From assembly GCA_963820545.1 (NCBI GenBank), contig CAWGAJ010000002.1, positions 744,001-808,000 on the forward strand: DNA of 64,000 nt, read 5' to 3'. Of the stretch, positions 57,886 to 64,000 are shown piece by piece; the first letter of the stretch is position 1, and every line of letters starts with the position of its first letter. The notes under the pieces are model-generated. The model saw only the letters and a program-made list of their open reading frames with translations, was not told the origin of the DNA and ran no database searches. Source of the DNA: CAWGAJ01 sp963820545 (GTDB taxonomy: Bacteria > Planctomycetota > Planctomycetia > Pirellulales > Thermoguttaceae). A program made the position numbers and the translations under genes.

Positions 57886-58125
57886 ATGAATCGCCGTGAA
57901 ATGCTGTTGACCGCCGGGGCAGCCGCGATCGGGCTGTCGGCCTTTCCGCTCGGCTGGGTATCGGCCGCCGATAAAAAGAAACCCAAAATTCTCTATTTCA
58001 CCAAAAACGCCGGTTTCGTGCATTCGGTGGTCAAACGCCAAGGCGACCAACTCGCTTTTTCGGAAAAAATCCTTGCCGAACTCGGCGACAAATCCGGCTT
58101 AGTGCTAATCTCTTATTTTTCATAA
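57886..58125 (+). pseudogene. truncated ThuA-domain protein
   Basis: 79 residues: MNRREMLLTAGAAAIG (Tat-like signal RREML), then ADKKKPKILYFTKNAGFVHS (the ThuA start, a glutamine-amidotransferase-like fold found in many planctomycete secreted proteins). It stops after SEKILAELGDKSGLVLISYFS, where the full protein would continue for about 200 residues. No remainder was found downstream. Likely truncated by the insertion that includes the hemerythrin gene. A short GATGAAT-like leader (TTGGAGA) precedes the ATG. Confidence 0.7.
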
Positions 58126-58167
58126 AACAAAGGCACGGGCATGCCGTCGAGGACACTTCAGACAAGA

Positions 58168-58572
58168 CTAATGTTCAACAGGGACTGCCAAGAATGGTGC
58201 ATATTTTTTGTCAGACCCCTGAATATGGTTTATCCACCACTCTTTCAGGAAAAGAAGCATATCATAGCTGCTAAGGGAGTCTGCACGATTGCGCAAATTG
58301 TCTACCTCTTGCCGAAACTTATCGTGTTTGGCTTTGTGTTCCGCGAAGTCAGGGTATCCATGCTCTTGCATAATACGCTCTTCGGTCTCGAAGTGAGTGA
58401 GAGCGTAATTGGTGAGTTGGTCCAGAAGGGGCTTGATAATCTTTTGATTAGATTTGTTTGATGTGGCCTTAAACAACTCGTTAAGAGCCTTCAAGATTTG
58501 CCGATGTTGGGCATCAAGCGAATAATCCCCCACAGAGTAGTACTCTTTCCAGTTAATATATTCGTTAGACAT
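58168..58572 (-). CDS. bacteriohemerythrin
   Basis: About 134 residues from MSNEYINWKEYYSVG, ATG 58572, chosen because AAAAGGAGGGCAG stands upstream. The di-iron ligands are visible: LDAQHRQIL, HFETEERIM, HKAKHDKF and a late HIQGSDK. It binds O2 and is a storage or sensing protein in the cytoplasm. It is on the opposite strand to the thuA fragment and lies inside the inverted repeat pair at 57740 and 58836. Confidence 0.9.
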   Translation of the reverse strand: MSNEYINWKEYYSVGDYSLDAQHRQILKALNELFKATSNKSNQKIIKPLLDQLTNYALTHFETEERIMQEHGYPDFAEHKAKHDKFRQEVDNLRNRADSLSSYDMLLFLKEWWINHIQGSDKKYAPFLAVPVEH

Positions 58573-58835
58573 TTTTTTCTGCCCTCCTTTTCTGCAATTA
58601 TAGTTCATGAATTGTTGCCGTATCTTGCTCGCTAGGCGTGAAATCTCCCTTTCCCGCACAATCACTATAATCTGACTGCTAGAAGAGACAGGGACACGGA
58701 ATCTAGATAAATCCGCATTCGCACCGTGGAGACAGGCTTCAGGCCGGTATTACTAAGCAGTTGGTGTCATGAAAGATTATGGATTAGTTCCCGCGCAACT
58801 TCTGCGTTCTTCTACCGCGGCCCGCGGCTGAAAAC
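58573..58835. other. spacer after the hemerythrin gene start
   Basis: About 263 bp between the hemerythrin start and the right repeat arm. It carries no gene or thuA remainder; a CCGCGGCCCGCGG palindrome is near 58815. Confidence 0.45.
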
Positions 58836-58897
58836 CAAACCGCGACCGCCAGTCGCGGCTTTATGGCAAATCCCTGACCCCTGATCCCTGACCCCTA
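58836..58897. repeat. repeat F, copy 3, right arm of an inverted pair
   Basis: AAACCGCGACCGCCAGTCGC then GGCTTTATGGCAAATCCCTG and period-7 TCCCTGA, CCCCTGA units. It is the inverse of 57740-57795. Confidence 0.8.
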
Positions 58898-58898
58898 A

Positions 58899-61121
58899 TT
58901 ACTCGTCGGCGTAGACTTGGGTGCTTTCTTCTTTAGTGACCGGGCTTTGCATCTCATCGGTCGCCAGTTGGAAACGGGTCCTGAGATCGCCCGGGCGCAG
59001 TCCTTTGACGCGAATGCGATAAGTCGTATCGGCCTTGGGCGCCAGCCGGGCAAGTCCATCGAATAGCACGCGGTTGCCTTCGATCGCATGGCGCGTGGGG
59101 CCTTCGGCGGCCACGGCCTGCAATTCGGGCGGCAGAAGCACGGCCAAACGCACATTGCTCGAGGCCTTGGAGCCTTGATTTACCACGTGGACTTCGTATG
59201 TCGTTTCGCCGCCTACCTCGATCGGATCAGTAAGATCGACTGCCTGGAACAGGATTGCGGCAATACCTTCCACGATTACCGGTTGTTCCTTCTCGACCGC
59301 CAGACCGCGCTGGGCCGTGCCGCGCAGCTTAATGCTGTGCTGGCCGGCTTCTATCGGCAAAGTGACCAATTCCACCGATCCGGTTTTGTTGGAAGGCAAT
59401 TCTTCCAGTAGCCAATACACCGCGCGATTGGCTTCGTCGTATTGCCCGGAGTTGTTGGCGCTGACAAATTTTAGTCCCGGCGGCAGATAGGCCACCAATT
59501 CCACCTGTTTAGCCGGTGCCGTGCCGGGATTGGAAATCGACACCTGATACGTCGCCTCGCGTTCCAGATAGCGGCGTTTTGGTCCTTCCATGGCAATGTC
59601 CAATTTGGGCGCGACCACCTGCAATTCCAAGCGGTCTTCGCTGCGGAGGTTGCCGTCGGCCCGGGCCGTAAGCACGTTGACCACCGGGCCGGCCGCAACG
59701 GCCACCAAAGGCAGATCCAATTTTTTGCTTTCGCCGGGGCGCAGATCGCCGACTTCGTATTCCAATTCCGTGCCCTTTGAATGTTGCAGCCCTTGGGGAA
59801 TACGATCTTCCAACACCACGCCCGTGGCCACGCCCGTGCCCAGATTCGACACAACAATCGACAGAGTCATCTGCTCGCCAATCAGCACCTGGTCGGGTGC
59901 CGACGTCTCGAGAACCAGTTTGGGTCGGGTGGAGACTGTCCGGGCAGAGGCCTCGGCGCCGATGTGCACGGTGGCCACGCTGCCGATCTCGCCTTCGGCC
60001 GTGGGCATCAGTTCCATTTCCACCGATACTTCCTCGCCGGGACGGAGTGCTCCCAGGGGCCAAACAATTTCGCCCTGGACGCCCTGCGAGGCCCGCGGCG
60101 TGGTGCCCAGCAGCCTGGTCCCCTTGGGCGTCTGGTCGTGAATTTCCACCTGGTTGGCGGCAATCGAGCCGGTGTTGCGGACCGTAATCTTGAATACAGC
60201 AGGCTTGCCCACCTGGATTTCCTGGGGAACGAATTTTTGGATGGTCACTTGAGGCGTCTGCGGACCCTCTAACTGTTTTGAGCCGGGCTGGCCGGTTCCT
60301 TCCATGGTCGATAAATTTTCGGCCGTGTCGCCTTTGCTTGAACCAAGGAAACTATCTTGCGGCGGATTGGCGTCCTGCGAAATGGCCGTGGGCGCGGAAA
60401 ACGGATCGGCCTTGAACCGGGCCGGTTCCTGATGATTGGATTTATTCTGGATCTGGCTGGCAGCCTGATTGCGATAGCGATCGGTAGTCTTTGAAGTGTC
60501 GGAATATCTATCCGGCGAACTTCCTCTGCCTGGATACCGCTCGACCATGGGCGGGGAAGGTCGATTTTGCCGCATTGGTGGAGCACTGATGTTACCATCG
60601 GCGTCGTGGTTGTCTGATTTTTGATTGGTGCTGGAAGGACTGCCTAGCCCGGGTCCGATGAGTTGTGGATATCGCGATTGATCGCCATTATCGCTTGCCG
60701 ACGATGCCTCCAGCGATGATGCATCGGGAATGCTGTCGTTGGACGCCGTCTGTTGAATCGTTTGTTCGACTGGCAACCGACCTCGCTGAGCGCTCAGACC
60801 GAAGGGATCGGCAGTCGGCGGGCTGGAGCCGGGATGCTCCGCCGGCAACTCGGCTGAAATCCTGGTAATCCGGGGATCTAAAGTGGTTTTTCTCTCAGCC
60901 GCATTCTCGGCGGCATCTTGTTTATCACGCAGGGGATTAATGCCTGGATTTCTCGAAAATATTGTTTGCATGTTGCCCACTCGAAGTGGTGATATATTTT
61001 CGGTCGAATTATTTTCCGCCTCAGGCCTATCGCCGACGCCTCGCTGACCATAGGCATAGGCGATTATTCCCAGGACAACAATTATCACTAACGAGCCGAT
61101 GCGGAGAGTATTACGTTTCAT
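58899..61121 (-). CDS. large surface protein with DUF11-like repeats
   Basis: 740 residues from MKRNTLRIGSLVIIVVLGII. N-terminal hydrophobic signal/anchor, then a Ser/Gln/Asn-rich low-complexity region (about 25-300), then about four DUF11-like beta-sandwich repeats with xVSNxGT/LGTGVA patterns: VTIQKFVPQEIQVGKPAVF, KLVLETSAPDQVLIGEQMTL, MEGPKRRYLEREATYQVSI, QAVDLTDPIEVGGETTYEV. Such repeats occur in bacterial surface and adhesion proteins. ATG 61121 is chosen over 61226 because the extension is hydrophobic but unrelated to the signal. Confidence 0.8.
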   Translation of the reverse strand: MKRNTLRIGSLVIIVVLGIIAYAYGQRGVGDRPEAENNSTENISPLRVGNMQTIFSRNPGINPLRDKQDAAENAAERKTTLDPRITRISAELPAEHPGSSPPTADPFGLSAQRGRLPVEQTIQQTASNDSIPDASSLEASSASDNGDQSRYPQLIGPGLGSPSSTNQKSDNHDADGNISAPPMRQNRPSPPMVERYPGRGSSPDRYSDTSKTTDRYRNQAASQIQNKSNHQEPARFKADPFSAPTAISQDANPPQDSFLGSSKGDTAENLSTMEGTGQPGSKQLEGPQTPQVTIQKFVPQEIQVGKPAVFKITVRNTGSIAANQVEIHDQTPKGTRLLGTTPRASQGVQGEIVWPLGALRPGEEVSVEMELMPTAEGEIGSVATVHIGAEASARTVSTRPKLVLETSAPDQVLIGEQMTLSIVVSNLGTGVATGVVLEDRIPQGLQHSKGTELEYEVGDLRPGESKKLDLPLVAVAAGPVVNVLTARADGNLRSEDRLELQVVAPKLDIAMEGPKRRYLEREATYQVSISNPGTAPAKQVELVAYLPPGLKFVSANNSGQYDEANRAVYWLLEELPSNKTGSVELVTLPIEAGQHSIKLRGTAQRGLAVEKEQPVIVEGIAAILFQAVDLTDPIEVGGETTYEVHVVNQGSKASSNVRLAVLLPPELQAVAAEGPTRHAIEGNRVLFDGLARLAPKADTTYRIRVKGLRPGDLRTRFQLATDEMQSPVTKEESTQVYADE

Positions 61122-61317
61122 GGGAAATCCCCAGGAAAAGAACGAAATTAATAGGAAAAGTGATGTCCAGAATAGTATGCAAGCGCATTCTGATAGCGGC
61201 TTTAATAAGCCCCTATTTCTAGACAATTAGGCCGGTAAGTACCAAAAATAGCCACGGAAGGGAAGGGCAATATATTGAAAGGGATAGGGAACAGGATTGG
61301 GGATTGATGGAAAACAG

Positions 61318-61379
61318 TTTATCGAGTCTCAGGAAAGTAAAGTCAGGCAGCCGCCGGCTAACAGCCGGCGGAAAATGCC
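61318..61379. repeat. long intergenic repeat D, copy 2
   Basis: Near-identical to 18891-18952 (GTCAGGCAGCCGCCGGC, TAACA, GCCGGCGG), also within a run of period-7 DNA (AGGGATAGGG, GATTGGGGATTG). In the 509-bp spacer 61122-61630 no gene was found beyond this repeat. Confidence 0.85.
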
Positions 61380-61630
61380 CAAGACCCGTAGGGGACCGGA
61401 GATGGCTTATAGTTATTAATGGTAATTAGGGATTGAGAGAGGGGATTGCGAAAAGAGGCAGTTTGGTATATTTAGTGAATGTCAGTCGTCATGGAATCTC
61501 CCAGGATTTGCATTTGACCAGTCGTGAACACCCGGCGGATTAAAGGGTAATAGCATTGTGGAAAGTATTTTTTACAATACCTTAAATTGATCCGCTTCGA
61601 GGCAAAATATTCCCCTTTATTGAGGCATCC

Positions 61631-62374
61631 ATGAGTGAAAAAATGGCTGTTGTGCTGGCCGCGGGCAAAGGCACGCGCATGAAATCCGATTTGCCCAAGG
61701 TCCTCGTGCCTGTCTGCGGTCGGCCAATGATCGACTATGTGCTTGATGCCTTGACAGCAGGCGGCGTGGAAAAAATCATTGCCGTCGTCGGGTATCGAGC
61801 CGATTTGGTCCAGGCGGCCCTGGATGGTCGAAAAGGCTTGACTTTTGTCCTGCAAAGCGAACAGTTAGGCACCGGACATGCGGTAATGTGTTGCCGGCCG
61901 TTGCTGGCCGATTATTACGGTCCGCTCCTGGTGGTCGCCGGCGATGCCCCCTTAATACAGTCAAACTCGGTCGCCGCGCTTTTGGCGGAGTACCAGCGCC
62001 AACCGGCAGCCTGCGTTATTGGCACGGCCTATAACGACAATCCCGAAGGTCTGGGAAGAGTGGTCCGCGATGCCCAGGGGCATTTTTTAGCGATTGTCGA
62101 GCATCGCGACGCTACCGACGCGCAGCGAAAAATCAAAGAAGTGAGCATGAGTAATTACGTGTTCGATTGTCAAGACCTGCTCGATGCTTTAGACTACATA
62201 CGTCCCGACAACAAGCAGGGCGAGTATTACCTTACCGATGTTCCCGGCGTACTGCTTTCCCGGCACCTGGAGGTTCGGGCCGTGCCCGTGCTTCAGCCTT
62301 GTGAGGTGCTGAGTATCAATAATTTGGATGAACTTAAGCGGGTAGAAGCCGAAATGGCCGTCAGGGGAGGATGA
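61631..62374 (+). CDS. glmU: UDP-N-acetylglucosamine pyrophosphorylase domain protein (GlmU N-terminal type)
   Basis: 247-residue nucleotidyltransferase. VVLAAGKGTRMKSDLPKVLVPVCGRPMID is the nucleotide-binding signature; QSEQLGTGHAV and VVAGDAPLI follow. This is the uridylyltransferase half of GlmU; the left-handed beta-helix acetyltransferase half is absent, as in several planctomycetes, so the acetyl step must be done by another protein. It is followed by prs and rplY, a common neighbourhood. Confidence 0.88.
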   Translation: MSEKMAVVLAAGKGTRMKSDLPKVLVPVCGRPMIDYVLDALTAGGVEKIIAVVGYRADLVQAALDGRKGLTFVLQSEQLGTGHAVMCCRPLLADYYGPLLVVAGDAPLIQSNSVAALLAEYQRQPAACVIGTAYNDNPEGLGRVVRDAQGHFLAIVEHRDATDAQRKIKEVSMSNYVFDCQDLLDALDYIRPDNKQGEYYLTDVPGVLLSRHLEVRAVPVLQPCEVLSINNLDELKRVEAEMAVRGG

Positions 62375-62395
62375 AGGATAAAGGAAATAATCAAT

Positions 62396-62425
62396 CTTGT
62401 TCCCACGCTCCAGCGTGGGAACAAG
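62396..62425. repeat. perfect palindrome CTTGTTCCCACGCT
   Basis: CTTGTTCCCACGCT and AGCGTGGGAACAAG, 14-bp arms around CC, between glmU and prs. The GTTCCCACGC motif is a dispersed repeat in many genomes. Confidence 0.7.
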
Positions 62426-62426
62426 A

Positions 62427-62465
62427 AAAAACTGTAAACTGATAACTGTAAACTAAAAACTGAAC
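62427..62465. repeat. period-7 repeat spacer
   Basis: AACTGTA, AACTGAT, AACTGTA, AACTAAA, AACTGAA in register before the prs start; the same unit type as at 57822. Confidence 0.8.
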
Positions 62466-62466
62466 A

Positions 62467-63407
62467 ATGAACTCCATGAAACTTTTTACCGGACGCGCCC
62501 ATCCGGGCTTGGCCAAAAAGATCTGCGAATATCTCGGCTTGCCGCAGGGCCGGGCGATCATGGGCAATTTTCCCGACGGCGAAATCTCCTGCAAAATCGA
62601 CGAGGACGTGCGCGGGCGCGACGTGTACATCGTGCAGCCCACCTGCCCGCCGGTCAACGATAACTTGATGGAACTGTTGGTGATGATCGACAGTTTCAAG
62701 CGGGCCAGCGCCGAACGCATTACCGCCGTGATCCCTTACTACGGCTATGCCCGGCAAGACCGCAAGGACGAAGGCCGCGTGCCCATCACGGCCAAACTGG
62801 TGGCGAATCTTATTTCCCGGGCGGGCGCCGACCGCGTGTTGGCCATGGATTTGCACACGGCTCAAATCCAAGGATTTTTCGACATTCCCGTGGACCATCT
62901 CTACGCCGCGCCGGTAATCGATGAGCACATTAAAAACATGGGTCTGGCCGACGACTTCGTGGTCGTCAGCCCTGACGAAGGCAGCATTAAACGGGCGCTG
63001 CTCCACATTGCCCGCATCGGCGGCCGGCTGGCGATTATCGATAAACGCCGCAGCAGCGCGGAAAATACCAATCAAGCCCACGTCATCGGCCAAGACGTGC
63101 GCGGCGCGTGGTCTGGATCTTTGACGACATGATCAGCACGGGCGGATCGATTTGCGGGGCCGCCGAGATGATGAAGGCCAATGGTGCGCGGAAAATATAT
63201 CTCGCCGCCACCCACGGGCTGCTCTGCGGCTCGGCAGTCGAAAGCATTGAAAAAGCCCCGGTGGACAAACTAATTATTACCGACACCATCCCCCTGCCCG
63301 CGGAAAAGCAAATTGCCAAGATTACCGTACTCAGCGTGGCCCCTCTTCTGGGTGAGGCCATCAAACGCATCCACCGCAACGAATCCGTAAGCCACTTGTT
63401 TGGGTAG
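62467..63407 (+). CDS. prs: ribose-phosphate pyrophosphokinase (one frameshift)
   Basis: About 314 residues when joined near 63107. MKLFTGRAHPGLAKKICEYL, FPDGEISCKIDEDVRGRDVY, PYYGYARQDRKDEGRVPITAK (ATP and PRPP binding), then VVWIFDDMISTGGSICGAAEMM (the PRPP signature). It makes PRPP from ribose-5-phosphate for nucleotides, His and Trp. One C restored in CGCGGCCGCGTGG keeps the frame. ATG 62467 or 62476. Confidence 0.93.
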
Positions 63408-63573
63408 TTAATATCGCCGGAAATTTCTTCCTCTGGGATTGCATTTCTTGATGATTGCGACAAAATAAATGATTCGCCATCTTTAGGGCCGTGATTATCA
63501 TTCAGAACGAAATCATTCGGGCGCTAACATGGATCGGCGAAGCCAAGTTGGCTTTTTATAATCGAGGATGCTC

Positions 63574-64000
63574 ATGGCGGAACAAATGACCGTGGAACTT
63601 CGCGAGAGCCGAGGGAAAATGAATAACCGTCGTCTGCGCCGGTTGGGAAAAATCCCGGCCGTGCTTTATGGTCACGGCGAGGAAAACGTTTGCCTGGCGG
63701 TTTCGGCCGACGTTTTAAGCGCGACCTTGCGCCACGGCAGCCGTCTGGTGGACCTGACCGGGGCAGTCAAGGAATCGGCCTTTATCCGCGATATGCAATG
63801 GGATACCTGGGGCACGCACGTTTTGCACGTGGATTTCACCCGCATTTCGGCCGACGAAGTGGTCGAAGTGACCTTGAACATCGAGCTCCGCGGCGAGGCC
63901 CCGGGCGTACGCGAGGGCGGAGTGATCAATCAGCTTATCCACGACGTGGATATCGCTTGCCCGGCCGGATCGATACCCGAAAAACTGCAAGTAAATATCA
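63574..64000 (+). CDS. rplY: 50S ribosomal protein L25 (general stress Ctc type), cut by window end
   Basis: First 142 residues visible. AEQMTVELRESRGKMNNRRLRRLGKIPAVLYGHGEENVCLAV matches the Ctc/L25 start (KIPAVLYG). GAGG stands 6 bases upstream of ATG 63574. The C-terminal Ctc domain has begun (VEVTLNIELRGEAPGVREGG). It binds 5S rRNA. Typically followed by pth. Confidence 0.92.
   Translation, partial: MAEQMTVELRESRGKMNNRRLRRLGKIPAVLYGHGEENVCLAVSADVLSATLRHGSRLVDLTGAVKESAFIRDMQWDTWGTHVLHVDFTRISADEVVEVTLNIELRGEAPGVREGGVINQLIHDVDIACPAGSIPEKLQVNI

Noticed and set aside
57886..58125. Complete small Tat-secreted protein
   Set aside because: The N-terminus matches ThuA-domain proteins but stops after about a quarter of the domain; a truncated gene is more likely.

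Overview
The window looks like chromosomal DNA of a planctomycete, most likely Pirellulales-like. This is inferred from gene content: PEP-CTERM proteins, large membrane proteins fused to TPR repeats, a very small cysteine-rich lipoprotein, a GlmU-like protein reduced to its nucleotidyltransferase domain, and rnpA-yidD-acpS and glmU-prs-rplY neighbourhoods. Nothing here fixes the species. No rRNA, tRNA or CRISPR array was seen.

Layout. 1-600: MqsRA-like toxin-antitoxin pair. 0.7-7.6 kb: secreted degenerate CehA-like protein, J-domain chaperone, rnpA, yidD, acpS, a small membrane protein and a lipoprotein hydrolase. 7.6-20 kb: UVR-motif protein, serS, M20 peptidase, clpS-mtaB, Pat-like ADP-forming acyl-CoA synthetase, SDR, purine permease, site-2 protease. 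20-26.5 kb: three tandem paralogues of a TMTC-like membrane/TPR protein. 26.7-32.5 kb: IS1182-like element, Phd/YoeB-like pair, three PEP-CTERM proteins, a MITE-like element and a pseudo-receiver protein. 32.8-50.3 kb: sigma54-type activator, folC, ABC-2 exporter operon, a giant FtsK-like ATPase, cutA, ribD, a phosphoesterase and an MsbA-like exporter. 50.7-54.9 kb: a 4.28-kb A+T-richer mobile element. 55-64 kb: metalloprotease, TPR protein, ROK kinase, truncated thuA, bacteriohemerythrin, large repeat-domain surface protein, glmU, prs and rplY (cut by the window end).

The most interesting object is the 4,280-bp element at 50655-54934. It has perfect 25-bp terminal inverted repeats and an 8-bp target duplication (CAAAATTA), and it carries an IS1-like DDE transposase. 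Its passengers are a thymidylate kinase with a cysteine-rich tail, a small predicted DNA-binding protein, a winged-helix protein, a possible SocA/Panacea antitoxin, and one or two candidate small RNAs. A pair of mirror-image promoters, each covered by the same 21-bp inverted repeat, faces the transposase on one side and the small DNA-binding protein on the other. This looks like a self-regulated mobile cassette.

Two further layers run through the whole window. First, short palindromic repeats of several families lie between genes and also in frame inside genes (TMTC paralogues, mtaB, folC). Second, many intergenic spacers are degenerate period-7 repeats resembling the STRR repeats of cyanobacteria. 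Finally, about twenty single-site frameshifts break otherwise conserved genes (prs, ribD, glucokinase and others). Nearly all fit loss of one GC unit from a GCGC run or one base from a G or C run, so they are probably consensus errors, and the split genes are annotated here as single genes.
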